From CAVTYH01 sp963738835 (GTDB taxonomy: Bacteria; Planctomycetota; Planctomycetia; Pirellulales; JADZDJ01), in the NCBI GenBank assembly GCA_963738835.1, contig CAVTYH010000001.1:558001-622000 (forward strand): DNA of 64,000 nucleotides, written 5' to 3'. Each line of letters opens with the position of its first letter. Position 1 is the first letter of the stretch. The notes beneath the pieces were generated by a model that was not told the DNA's origin, made no database searches, and worked only from the letters and a program-made list of their open reading frames with translations. Positions 18,100 through 29,240 of this stretch are shown here, piece after piece. The position numbers were made by a program, and so were the translations under genes.

Positions 18100-21000
18100 A
18101 TGCGCATACCGCTTTACGCCTGGAGACAGACTCTGAGGAGACTTGGCCGCAAGACCGCTTTTAGGCTCAAGAGCGCAGCGACCTATCGCGGTGCCGTCGA
18201 ATCCTTGGAAACGCGGATGATGCTCTCGGCCAGCACGTCGTTCGACACGACGTTGTCATTGCCGCCGCCTCCCGTGCTGATCACCCCACCGGAGCTGGTC
18301 CTGCCGAGCCCGCCGCCGTCTCCTCCCCTGCTGATAGCCCCGCCGGAGCTGATCGTTCCAACCGCGCCAAATGGGCCACTTCCCACGCCGACGGGCAACA
18401 CGGTGGAGACCACACTGCCGGTCACTTTGTCGCCCTCCGACGAGCCCAACCCACCGCCAGCCCAAGAGACGCCAGCCGCGCCGATCTTGCCGGCCTTGGG
18501 CGGGCTACTTGCCACCGCGATGGCTCACGTCAACTTGGCTTCCACGATCGATCTTTCTGGGGGCGCGTGCAGTGCCGGCTTTGATTCCACGGGGCATCTG
18601 GATGTCATGCAGGATGCCACACCGACGAGTTCTGACGTGGTAACGATGCCGGCGCAATCGACAGTGCTGTTCCAGGGCCGGGACAATATCGACGATCAAT
18701 TGTCGCTCGACCTTGGCACATTGCCGCGACTGGCTGACGGCAGTTCCGCCATCAAAACCATCGTCTACAACGGCGGTGCTGGCGGTTACGACACGCTCGT
18801 CCTCAAAGGCGGCTCTTTCCAATCGGGATCGTACATCGCCACCGGACCCGATAGCGGCATTCTCACCCACGATGACGTGACGATCATCTTTACCGGCTTG
18901 GAGCCCGTGATTGATGTCACCAGCACCTACGCCTACAGCATTTATGCCACGAGCAATGCCGACACCATCAATGTCGTCAACGGCGTAAGTCAGGACGACG
19001 GTTATTACGACGAGGACAACAATTGGGTCTATCTCAACACGATCCAAACTCTCCGCATCTACGAGGCCAGCAGCCATTTTGAAGAGATCACCGTTGGCAA
19101 CAAAGGCTATATCGAAGTCTATGGCCAAGGGGGCAATGACACAATCAATCTACAGTACACCCAGCAAGTCACGGCCCTGAGTAATCTGATGGTCGACGGC
19201 GGCTCAGGCGATGATGTCATCAACGCCTCCACCGTGCAATCCTGTGCTAGCAGCCTGACCCTTCGAGGCAGCGCTGGCGACGACACGTTTATCGTCAGCC
19301 GCGCCGCAGGGGCGGACTTCGGGGTGACGATCGATGGCGGAACCCACAGCACGGTCGGCGACACGCTTAATTTTAACGACCAAGCGGCCAGCAGTGCGTG
19401 CAGTTACACGCTCACCAGCACTGCGATCAACGACTTCCAATACACCAACATCCAGACGCTCACCGTCAACGGCGGCACGAGCAGTAATACCTTTGATGTC
19501 ACGTCCAACGTGGCTGGAACGTCTCTGAATCTCAACGGCGGCAATGCCAACGATACCTTCAATATTGGTGGGACTGGCAATGGAAGCCTCAACAACGTTG
19601 CCGGCACAATAACAATCGACGGCAAGGCTGGCACCGATACCGTCAACGTCAACGATCAGTCGGCCACCGTTGGCTACCAGTATGGTATAACCAACAGCTA
19701 CGTGGCGCACGGCTCAACCGTGGCTATTTACTATTCCGCCGTTGAGAACCTGACGCTGAACGCCAGCGCAGGGCTTGACACGATTGCCATGACATCGACG
19801 GCGGCGGGTACGGCAGTCACCCTCAATGGCGGCAATGGCAATGACAATTTCTACTTGTACGGCGGCAATGCCACGCTCGCCGGCGGCGCGGGGGACGATC
19901 TCTATGCCTTCAACGATTACTATGCCGGCAGTACACCCTTAGGCCACGACACCATCATCGAGAATAGTGGCCAGGGCACTGATACGGTCGCTTTCTGGTG
20001 GGTCAACTCCGGGGCCACTCTGAACCTCGCTTTGACGAGCGAGCAAGAAGTCATGTCAGGCCACCTCTGGCTCACCGTGAAAAATAGCACCGGTGGCGTG
20101 GCTAGTATGGAAACCATCTGCGGCAGTGATTATGTCGACACGCTTACCGCCAACGACCTGGGCGACACGCTCTGGGGACGCGGTGGCAATGACACTCTGG
20201 TCGGTGGCACCGGCAACGACGTCCTCCTTGGCGGCGGCGGCAATGATGTGTACCACGGCGGCGCAGGCAACGATTATCTATACCTCGGCGAGGGCAACAA
20301 CACGGCCTACGGCGACGCGGGCACCGATGTTCTGTTCGATAGCAACGGCACGAATTACTTGGACGGCGGCTCAGGCGACGACATTTACATCTTCTGGGCC
20401 ACCGGCACGGCGCACGACACCGTCGATGAACAGGCCGGCGGCGGAACCGCCGACTATTTGAGCTTCATCTACGAGAACACCGGGGTCACTGTCGATCTGG
20501 CCGCGAGCGGCGATCAAACGGTCATCGACGGCCGCTTAACGCTGAACCTGGTCAGTCCCGAGAACCTGGAATACCTGGAGGGGAGCAATTACGACGACGT
20601 GTTGTACGGCAACGCGCAAGATAACAATATCGGCGGCCGGCAGGGGAACGATGTCATCGATGGTCGCGCGGGCAACGATACGATCAGTGGCGATGACGGG
20701 AATGACCGCCTCACCGGCGGCACCGGCAGCGACTGGCTCTACGGTAACGCCGGCAGTGACACGTTTGTGTTTGATCCGGCGGTTGGCAACCTGGGCTGGG
20801 ATGGAATTGTGGAGGCCGAAAACGCCGATTCCGACACACTCGATTTCAGCGCCTTCACGGCCGGCATTACCGTCGATCTCAGCAGCAACAATACTTCACA
20901 ACCAGTCGTGCCCGACGTCCTGACGATCTACCTCTCCTGTGCGTCAGGCACCAGCCTCGAAAACGTGATCGGCGGAGCGGGTGCCGATGCCATCACCGGC

Positions 21001-24000
21001 AATAGCCGCGATAATCGACTCGATGGCCGCGCGGGGAATGACTCGCTCACCGGCGGCTCAGGGGACGATTTCCTCATTGGCGGCGCAGGCAGTAATACTC
21101 TCGACGGGGGCACCGGCAACGATACGCTCGACCCCCACGGCAATGGCACGACAGCACCCCAGTTCGATTACACCGGTGACCCGTATCATGCGGTCGCACC
21201 CGGACAGTCGGCAGGCGCGCTGGAATTCACTGTTTACTCCGCCGATACGGTGCAGCCCGTGATTTTTGCGGCCGCGGGCGTTAGTCCGGCAGGAAGCATG
21301 CTGGCCTATTCGATTGAGGACTTTAGTGCTGCCTCCTCAATCCCGGCGCCCCCCATTGATGGCGCGACCGGCGTCGTCTTTTGGCGTCCTCCGCCGGCTC
21401 CGCAAGTCGCCAACAGCACGGTCAACTACAGCTTTACGGTGGTTGCAACCGATCCGAGTGGCGCACGGACCGAGCAAAACGTGGTCGTCCATGTCAAGGA
21501 CTACGATGATCCTCCCACACTAACGGCGTTTCCTGACGCGCATATTTGGGGCGGCGTACTACCCGGTAATAACGGCGGAAATATTTCATTCGACCTCAAG
21601 CTTTACGATCGAGACACGACCTATAGCGGTCTCACTTGGTCGGTGTCCGGGCTGACGTATGCTACGCTGACGAATCAATATTCCGATGGCCAAGGCGACA
21701 ATTACGTGACGTTCTTGTGGCATCCGCTTGCAGGCGACCCTGACTTCACGCCTGGGCGCCATTTGGCGACGGTTCACGTGTCCGGAAGTGGCGATCTGTC
21801 CCTCGACTATCCAGTGCTTTTTGTGTTTGGGGAAGATTCCGGTGGCGTGATCACCGCCGCTGCCGGATCGGCCGATCGAACCATGTACCTCGAATATAAT
21901 AGCGACAACCAAAATTACTCACCGCAAGATTTGCTACTGCCTCCGGAACCGGATGGCAATGTCGGCTACGATTACCACTATGGCACAGGCGGACTCCACG
22001 GAACCTATGGAACGGATTGGGGCATCGTCGTTGACTCCGGGCCGTCGCATGGCACCATAGATCTGACCCAGGGCACGCTGGGGTATCGACCCGATCAAGG
22101 TTTTGCTGGCGTCGATTCGTTACAGTATCACCTCTGGGCCAAGGGAACCAATAATACGGTCATCGGCAATGTCGCCACGCGCACGCTTATCGTCGGCAAG
22201 CCCTTTTATGCCATCAACGACGTCCAAATTCAGACGGGTCCCGATTCACAACCCACCAATGCCACTTGCAGTTGCCAGTGCAACAACGAGCCCAAGCCGG
22301 ACGTCGATCATGCCACGGGTGGCAATACGACCACGCAGAATGTGCCGGGCGGTAAGCTCAATGCTGCTCCCACTCCGGCCAAGCCGATGGTGGCCGTGAC
22401 GATGACGGCCGATCCAAATTTCACCAGCCAAGGCTTTGAAGCGCAGATTCTGATCAATAACCAGGTCGTTTCGCATTTTGCGTTTGAAGATGATTGGGTC
22501 AAGGAGGGGGACCAGGTGCAAATCTTCTTCCCCTTTGACGTGGGCAGTGATTTGGCCAGCGGTCAGTACAACTATGAAATTCGCCTGGTTCCCAACGATT
22601 TGCCCAATTTCTACGATCCTCGCGTGGTTCGCCCCTCAACCCAGCCAATTACCGTTCGCCAGAACAACGACTTCGGCCTCGGCGAAGGGTGGCGCTTGGA
22701 AGGTCTCGATCGCCTATTGTTTGCCTGGGATGCGGTTAACGGCCACCTCGCCGCCGGCGTCTCCGAAATCAAGTGGCTCAGCGGCAACGGACTCGACTAC
22801 ACCTTTTCCGCCGCCGCGGCCCAAACCACGGATGGCGCCACGGCCACCGACGACCTGACCGGATCGCGGCTGTTCCTCGGCAACGGCACGGCAGACTCGG
22901 TCGTCACCAGCTTTGTCCCCATCTTTATCCTGCGCGATAAGTACGGCACCCGCAGCTTGTACGACGAATTGGGCCGACTGCGCTGGCAGGTCGATCGCAA
23001 TGACAATATCACCCAATTTACCTACGACACTACCCATCCGCTGGCCATCGTTTCGATCGTTTCGCTAGCCGACAATCGCGGCACTTCGTTCCAATATGGT
23101 GCTGACGGCCGGATCTCGGGCATTGTTGATTTTGCCGGTCGGCAGACTTCGCTGACTTACACCGATAGCCGGCTCGCATTTATCATCCAGCCCAATCCGG
23201 CGGGTGGCAACAGCGGCGGACCAACGACCGAGATCAGATATGACGACCAAGGCCGTATTTCGCTGGTCAGCGGTCCCGCGGGCTTTTGGAACAAGTACGA
23301 CTGGGATAATAACGGCAACGGCGTCAAGATCACCTATTCCGACGACACCGTGGGTAATGATTCTGACAATCCAACCGAATACCTGCTCATCTCCTCGGTG
23401 CCTCCGCGCCAGCAGTATCTATTTCATCAAGTGAATAATGGCTCCCAGTCTTGGACGACCGGCGATGTCTCGGCGATCTTGATCCAGCGACAAAACATCG
23501 ACCTTACCCAATCTTCGATCTCTTACGTCATCCGCCGCGCCCCGGGAAGTACATCGATGCCAACGGCAATGTCACTAAGTTCCTGGCCGATCCATTGGGC
23601 CACATCACCCGGCTCACCGACCCCCTAGGTAACTCCACGTCGTACGAGTGGAACAGTATCGGCGAAGTCACTTCGGTCGATCAGCCCGATCCGGACGGTG
23701 CAGGCCCGCTCGTCGCCTTGCACACAGGCTATCAGTACGACTCGTATGGCAACCTCACGCGGATCGACTACGCCGACGGAACGTATGAAACCTGGACGTA
23801 CGACGGACATTTCAGTCAGGTCACCAGTCACATCGATCCCACGGGCCGTAAGACCCTCTACAGCATCGATCCCAACAATGGCAACATCACCAGCGTCACG
23901 CAGGTCATCGGCCAGGTCGATTCGCAGCAGAATGGCCAGACGGACGACATTACCTATCAGTTCCAGTACACCACCGCCAGCGACGGTGTACCACTGGGCA

Positions 24001-26826
24001 TGCTCAAGCAAATTCAGGACCCGCTTGGGCAGTTGACGAACTTCTCGTATTACAGCAACACCAATGACCCGCAGTTCGGCTGGCTGCATACGGTCACTTA
24101 TGCCGTCGGCACCACAGACCAAGCCAGCGTCAGCTACGAGTACAACACGTACGGCGACGTGAGCGCCTATACCGATGAACTGAATCGCCGAACCGAGTAC
24201 CAATACGATGCGCTCGATGAACTCACGAAGGTGACGCTCCCCGATCCGACTACTGGCACCATCACGGCTTCGTCGCCCTATGCCACGTATGAGTATTGCC
24301 TGTGCGGAGAGATGATTAGCTCGACCGATTTCGATGGAAATGAGACGATATACCATTACGATGGGCGGCGCAGACTGAAGAAAGTCATTGCACCCAACCC
24401 GGATAATCAATATGCGACCAACCCGACGACGATCTACGACTACGACAAAGCCGGCAACCTGATCGATGTCACCGATCCGATGGGGCACGTGACGACCTAT
24501 GCGTACGATAAGCTAAATCGCCAAGTGCAGGTCACGGGTCCCGATCCGGGCAATGGCGCCGCCCAGTCGATCACGAAAGTCGCCTACAATCCGCTCGGCT
24601 GGGTGACTAGCGTCACTGATGCCCTCAATCAGGTAACTTCTTATACCTACAACGCAGTTGGAGAAGTGATCATGCGCACCGATCCCGACCCCGACGGCGG
24701 CGGCCCGCTGGCAGCGCCAGTCACTCAGTACTCCTACGACAATGTCGGAAACCTCCTGCACCTGACTGATCCCAACAATAACACGACTTCCTGGACGTAC
24801 GACGACGCCAACCGGGCGACAAGTGAAACCAATCAGCTAAATGCCACGCGCAGCGACGTGTATGACAAGGCCGGCAATCTCATTCAGACGACCGACCGCG
24901 ACGGACGTGTTATCCAATACGATTACGACCACCGCAATCGAGAGACCGCTGAGCGCTGGTTGAATGGCTTCGGTCAGACAATCCGCACGATCGCGTATGT
25001 GCCCAATGCGGCCGGCGAGTTGACGTCCGTCACCGACCACGATGCGAGCAACACTCCGCTTTCTGCGGACTACTCGTACACGTACGACAAAATGGGGCGC
25101 ACGACAGGGCTCTCGCAAACGATCGTGGGCTTAACGCCCACGGTCACGTTCGGACAGCAGTTCGACGCGAACTCCAATCGCAAACAGCTGACCGCGACGA
25201 TTGGCGGCACGGCCGATTTCGTAAACAATTTCAACTACGATGCGCTGAATCGACTGACAGACTTGACGCAGCAAAGCCAAACGGGCGGCAACACCGTGGC
25301 GCTGCAAGCTAGTCAACTTCGCGTACAACGCCGACAACCAGTCCGACACCATCAAGCGCTATGCCGACGTGGCCGGCACTCAGCTCGTGGTGACCGGAGT
25401 GTATGGCTATGACGGCGCAGGGCGTCTCAAGACGCTAACCTACTCTCAAGGTGGCAATACGTTCGCCAGCTATGGGCTGAATTACGATGCCTTGAATCGA
25501 CTTACCAGCTTCACCAACGGCCAGCACACCAGCGAAAACGCGACATTCAGCTATGACGCCGACAGCCAACTAAAGGGTGCCACTCGGTCGGGAACGTCTG
25601 AATCGTATGCCTACGATGTCAACGGCAATCGCACCAGCGCCAACGGATCGACGTATGGCACGCCGGGGACCGACAACCGGCTCTCGACCGACGGCACTTA
25701 CAGCTACACCTACGATGCGGAAGGGAACATCACCAAGCGGGTCACGCTCGTCAATGGATCTCCGACAGGAGCAACGAGCGAGTATAGCTACGATTATCGC
25801 AATCGCCTGGAGAAAGTAACGCAACGGGCAAGCCCAACTGGCACGATCACGCAGGTCGTCGCCTACACCTACGATGCCTTTAACCGCCGCCTTCGCCGGC
25901 AAGTCGACACCAATGGTGACGGCACGTTCGACCAGAGTGAAGTGAATGTCTTCGATGGCTCGCAGGTGGCCTTGCACTTTGCGGGCAACACCGGCGGCAG
26001 CCTGGCGGCCTCGAATCTGGCCGATCGTTACCTGTGGGGGCCGGTTGTCGATCAGCTGCTGGCCGACGAGCAGGTCAGTTCGCTCAGCTCGGCCGGCACG
26101 GTCGATTGGGCGCTAACCGACCAGCAGAATAGCATTCGGGACGTGGCGCAGTACAATGCCAGTACCGGCGTTACGAGCGTCGTCGGGCACACGTTTTTCG
26201 ATTCGTACGGCAATGCAATCAGTCAAACGGGCATCAGCGTGGCCTTCGGCTATGCCGGCATGTGGCTGGACAGTGTGACCGGCCTGTATGCTACGCAAAC
26301 CCGCTGGTACGACCCGCACACCGGCCGCTGGATGAGCGAGGATCCGATTGGGTTTGCCGGCGGCTTGGAGAATATCTCGGACTATGTCGGCAATTCCCCG
26401 ACGAACTACACCGATCCTGCCGGGCTTAAAAAGGTTTGGAATCCGGTGCAAGGTTGGATTGATGTAGATGACAACAATGTAATGATTCCTGGGCTTCCGA
26501 ACGGAGAGCCAATCTATCGGGATATCATAATTCGAAATTACGCGGAAATGTGTTTCATGCTCGCGCCACTTGAGGAGATGGTCGGACTTCCAGTCAGTTT
26601 GAAATTCAGTAAGCACGCCCTGGAACGGATGGCTGAACGAGGAGTCACGGAGAGGGCGGTTATCGAGGCTATCGCAAAAGGCAGAATTGCCAGCGAAACC
26701 GAATTTGCAACTGTTTTCGAACTGCCTTCCGCATGTGCTAGAAATGGGCGAGGCGTGGTTGCAGTTGTTAGTAAGACTACGGGCAAAATCATCACTGTCA
26801 TCGACAAAGGCTCCAAATTCAAATAG
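18100..26826 (+). CDS. Giant LEPR-XLL / RTX-repeat / Rhs surface protein with DUF4258-like C-terminal toxin
   Basis: About 2,900 residues after repair of two compensating indels (about 23543 and 25308). Order: basic N-terminus with the planctomycete LEPR-XLL-type motif ESLETRMMLSA (about 31-41); Pro-rich linker; beta-rich Asp/Gly repeats; RTX nonapeptide blocks such as GGNDTLVGGTGNDVLLGG (about 690-760, 845-895, 960-1010); Ig/cadherin-like segments (about 1020-1370); a Cys-rich spot CSCQCN; then Rhs/YD repeats from about 1525 (WRLEGLDRLLF, YDELGRLRW) to the Rhs core WYDPHTGRWMSEDPIGF (about 2730), ending NYTDPAGL. The last 130 residues are unrelated: FSKHALERMAERGVTERAVI and GRGVVAVVSKTTGKIITVID match the DUF4258 toxin pattern. 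RTX repeats imply calcium-dependent secretion. A candidate immunity gene starts 4 bp later. Confidence 0.85.
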
Positions 26827-26829
26827 TAT

Positions 26830-27126
26830 GTGAATAAGATGACACTAAATGAACTTCTGGACGCGATAACGCATCTGTTTGATGCGTTTTTAGCCGACGA
26901 TATCAAAGGGGGCGATTTGGTACGTCGATTTGATTCAATAATGGCGGACGAGTTGCCGGAAGAGCTTCCAATCGACCTTAGGCAGGCGCTTGATAAGATG
27001 CAGTATGACTTTGCATTTTTTGTAAGCGATTCAGACGTTCGACAAGAAGAGTCATCGTATTATGGGCCAGGTGTTTTGCGACACAAGATTAGAATCTTTC
27101 GGGATCAAATCGCTAATGTAAGGTAA
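26830..27126 (+). CDS. Candidate immunity protein for the Rhs toxin (colicin-immunity-like)
   Basis: Small acidic helical protein of 98 residues (GTG 26830; ATG 26839 is the alternative), beginning 4 bp after the toxin stop. The pattern LLDAITHLFDAFLADDIKGG, RRFDSIMADELPEE, LDKMQYDFAFFVSD, YYGPGVLRHKIRIF resembles my recollection of the colicin D-type immunity family (four-helix proteins of 85-100 residues). Position directly behind a variable Rhs C-terminal toxin is the standard location of an immunity gene. The local base composition is visibly more AT-rich than the Rhs core, as is common for exchanged toxin-immunity cassettes. Specificity for this toxin is inferred from position. Confidence 0.65.
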   Translation: MNKMTLNELLDAITHLFDAFLADDIKGGDLVRRFDSIMADELPEELPIDLRQALDKMQYDFAFFVSDSDVRQEESSYYGPGVLRHKIRIFRDQIANVR

Positions 27127-27130
27127 ACCA

Positions 27131-27367
27131 ATGCGAATGATCCGCATTGCCGGTCCGCTGCCGCCTGACGACGGGCCGTATGAATATCGTGGCCGTTTTG
27201 ACGATGCCATGTTTGAATTCACAGGCAGCATCGACGACACTGCCGACTTGCAGTTTGCGCCAGCCCGCTGGTACGACCCAACTGTTGGCCGCTGGCTGAC
27301 CGAAGAACCGATTGGCTTCGCTGACGACGTGAACCGGTATCGCTACGTCGGCAACTCGCCAGAGTAG
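27131..27367 (+). CDS. Orphan Rhs core tip (short)
   Basis: 78 residues, starting 4 bp after the immunity stop with a plausible ribosome site (AAGG). Residues 35-78 repeat the Rhs core ending: LQFAPARWYDPTVGRWLTEE then PIGFADDVNRYRYVGNSP, and stop where a toxin domain would begin. This is a displaced Rhs tip such as is left when a new toxin-immunity cassette recombines into an Rhs gene. Downstream of the stop (27368-27600) there is no recognisable toxin. Confidence 0.7.
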   Translation: MRMIRIAGPLPPDDGPYEYRGRFDDAMFEFTGSIDDTADLQFAPARWYDPTVGRWLTEEPIGFADDVNRYRYVGNSPE

Positions 27368-27605
27368 ATTGGCCGCGTCGGCTCTTGTGCAAAATGCACC
27401 GGCGCGTGGGTGAAGGGCTATCAAGCGGCCCGCATCAGTCAATCTGCTATAATGCCGAACCATGCCTTTGGCCACACGACCACAGTTTGTGAGGAACTCG
27501 CGTCTGGCGTTTTCGATGCCTGATGCCAGAAGCCAGCAGGTCGCACACGGCCTGGACGTAGAACCGCATTGGAGTTGCGGCAGGTGTTGTGTACGACGTG
27601 CGGCG

Positions 27606-27678
27606 GACCGCTGTAAATACACCTACAACGGGGAAGGGAACATCACCAAGCGGATTACGCCGGTCAATGGATCTCCGG
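27606..27678 (+). pseudogene. Rhs YD-repeat fragment duplicated from the main Rhs gene
   Basis: TACACCTACAACGGGGAAGG and the following bases closely match 25702-25763 of the main gene (both encode GNITKR followed by VNGSP). The fragment is only about 70 bp, has no start, and overlaps the 3' end of the leftward gene at 27664. It is a further remnant of an Rhs copy and shows recombination in this part of the element. Confidence 0.65.
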
Positions 27679-28134
27679 CCGCGGTGGATGGTCAGCCGCC
27701 GGCGCTGCTAAGGAGTGGGCATAAGCTGATTGGAATACTTGACTCGCCAGTTCGCTTGGGCTGGTTCCGCAATCGAACATTCGGTGCTCTAAATACTTGC
27801 GGAGTTTGGGGTTGTCTATAAGCATCTGACGAATCTCCCGAATCGATGGTCCGTCGGCCGTCGGGGACGAAGGGTACGGTGATTCATCATCTTGCACAAT
27901 TGCCGCAGTCGGTTTGCCGAGGCACCTGTCGAGCAGTTCCCGCGCGGCTACCACGTCTCCCGCCTGCGCCTTCTCGATCAGTGCGGCGACAATCTTGCGA
28001 AGGTCGTCTTCGGTCACGGCCTCCATCATCACGGCCCGCAATGCCGCTACGCGAGCAGCATGGGGATTGCCTGGCCCGCCGGAGTTGCCCTTAGCGAATC
28101 GGCCGTTGGTGTCCCTTCCATTAGCTGCGATCAT
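27664..28134 (-). CDS. Conserved element protein (GRFAKGNSGGPGNP N-terminus)
   Basis: 156 residues. The N-terminus NGRFAKGNSGGPGNPHAARV followed by EDDLRKIVAALIEKAQAGDV and AARELLDRCLGKP is a family I have seen on phages and integrative elements (a small helical protein, possibly terminase-small-subunit-like or DNA-binding), without an assigned function. The last about 15 residues are read antisense through the Rhs remnant at 27664-27678, so the natural C-terminus may have been replaced. It is leftward like the other core element genes but separated from them by the cargo. Confidence 0.6.
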   Translation of the reverse strand: MIAANGRDTNGRFAKGNSGGPGNPHAARVAALRAVMMEAVTEDDLRKIVAALIEKAQAGDVVAARELLDRCLGKPTAAIVQDDESPYPSSPTADGPSIREIRQMLIDNPKLRKYLEHRMFDCGTSPSELASQVFQSAYAHSLAAPAADHPPRPEIH

Positions 28135-28345
28135 CGGTGTACCGATAGGAAACGAGGGAATCGGGGGATCAAACTCATGAATTATCGCAGCTCAAACCAT
28201 TTTTGGCAGGGTGTTGTAGCTTCTCCAGCTGGCTGGACGATCGTCGAAACAAACTATTCTGACCACCATGATCGGTGCCGCGTCAGCGCCAATCGAAATC
28301 GGCCAAAAGTGAGTTTTGGGAATATCGGGAGCGCCTACGGGCGAT

Positions 28346-28556
28346 TCATCCAGCGCCTCCAGCCGCCCGGATCATCGCCATGATGCCCGCCTTAAGTGCC
28401 TCGGGCAGTTTCGGCCAAGCTTTAACCACTTCCGCCAAACCGGGGTCGGCGCAGGCATCCCGTGCGCCGGGTGCGCCGGATTCTGCGCCGCTTCGGAACG
28501 TCCCCCCTGTATTTCCCGTCAAAGACGCATGGGGTTCATATCCAGTCGCCGCTACT
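28346..28556 (-). pseudogene. Displaced C-terminal tail of the element integrase
   Basis: Reading leftward from the right att site in the integrase frame gives VAATGYEPHASLTGN, then a linker, then CADPGLAEVVKAWPKLPEAL and KAGIMAMIRAAGGAG with a stop at 28346-28348. The first eight residues parallel VAATGFEP at the integrase C-terminus at the left end (10772-10814). The tail resembles the C-terminal extension of planctomycete tyrosine recombinases. It has no start codon of its own; it becomes the real integrase C-terminus only in the excised circle. Confidence 0.75.
28533..28556 (+). repeat. attR (right attachment site)
   Basis: GGTTCATATCCAGTCGCC continues with GCTACT, matching the tRNA-Met 3' end at 22 of 24 positions, with the last 17 bases identical. 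The two T-loop mismatches mean it does not make a functional tRNA end. It is the right boundary of the element. Confidence 0.8.
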
Positions 28557-28740
28557 TTTAGATTCTTTCCAACTGCTTATCTGACTTGATCTCAGGACGA
28601 TCGGCAGAAAACACCGCCCGTCGCCAAAAATCGAGTCTGAAACCCCAAGTGGTCCCAACGGGTCAAGAGAATCCAATCTGTTTTTTCAGACGAAGATTTT
28701 CAAGCACTATTAGCAATCTGCGGTACATTGTTCGGCCCGG

Positions 28741-28760
28741 TTGACCTTTCCAAAGGTCAA
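28741..28760. promoter_or_regulatory. Inverted repeat TTGACCTTT-CC-AAAGGTCAA
   Basis: Two perfect 9-bp arms with a 2-nt spacer, 20 bp upstream of the ATG at 28781 and followed by AAGGGAG, a ribosome site. It could be an operator, or a short hairpin in the leader of the integrase remnant. Confidence 0.4.
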
Positions 28761-28780
28761 TTGTTCAAGGGAGCCTAGCA

Positions 28781-29113
28781 ATGTGCTACCGACTGTCACT
28801 GACTTGGATGCCCCATGCAAAGCGTTGGCGAAAACGTTACTTGGGCCGTACGTACTATCTCAAAGCAAAATCGAACGGGCGACGCGACCGTAACGGTTAT
28901 CTTGCTGCCCTGAGCGAATGTGAACAGCTCAAAGCGTTTATCGGCGGTCTACTACCTGTTGCACTCGCTGGGTTACTGTTTGAATCGGAAATATGTGGCC
29001 TACGCAACCCTGGAAGCAGCCGCCATCCACACCTGAAAAGAGCCTCCCTCAATAGCCAAACCATCCACTCCGGCTGCCGTGTCGATTACCTGCAACGTGC
29101 ATCTAATTCATAG
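28781..29113 (+). pseudogene. Degenerate integrase N-terminus (arm-binding domain remnant)
   Basis: 110 residues. The first 55, MCYRLSLTWMPHAKRWRKRY then LGRTYYL and GYLAALSECEQLKAF, look like the N-terminal arm-type DNA-binding part of planctomycete tyrosine recombinases (basic beta strands, RWRKRY and YYL). After about residue 55 the protein becomes unrelated low-quality sequence and no catalytic domain follows. It lies 225 bp outside the right att site of the present element, so it may be the scar of an older integration at this tRNA. The ribosome site and palindrome upstream are intact. Confidence 0.4.
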
Positions 29114-29240
29114 GAAGCGTAGCAACGCCGCGATTCCGTTGAATCGCCCAAGGAAATTCAGCAATTCAATCAGGGATCCGATCACAACAATCGTGCCGAA
29201 GGCGCCAAATAAACATGCGGCTGTCCGCTGCTTCCGTGTG

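Larger units (their letters stand above)
10791..28556. mobile_element. tRNA-Met-integrated element with Rhs-toxin cargo
   Basis: About 17.7 kb bounded by a near-direct repeat of 24 bp: 10791-10814 in the tRNA 3' end and 28533-28556, matching at 22 of 24 positions with a 17-bp perfect core ATCCAGTCGCCGCTACT. A tyrosine recombinase gene abuts the left end and runs antisense into the tRNA. At the right end the same reading frame continues past the core as the displaced C-terminal tail of that integrase, as expected for an integrated circle. Inside are a leftward replication/regulation operon (10772-15299), two leftward hypothetical genes (15506-17597), and a rightward surface toxin-immunity cargo (18100-27367). 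No conjugation genes or capsid genes are visible, so transfer would rely on a helper or be unknown. Confidence 0.85.

Noticed and set aside
18505..19710. Long antisense open frames inside the RTX region of the giant gene, and similar ones at 23625-24488 and 26113-26616
   Set aside because: They mirror the codon periodicity of the sense gene, have no family features and no ribosome sites; the sense strand shows clear RTX and Rhs repeats.
18100..26826. Type VI secretion or Tc-toxin delivery for the Rhs protein
   Set aside because: No VgrG, Hcp, PAAR, TcB or TcA-like gene is in the window, and the N-terminus is RTX/LEPR-XLL rather than PAAR.
28275..28589. A rightward 104-codon frame across attR
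   Set aside because: It is antisense to the displaced integrase tail, which has matching family sequence and frame continuity with the integrase.
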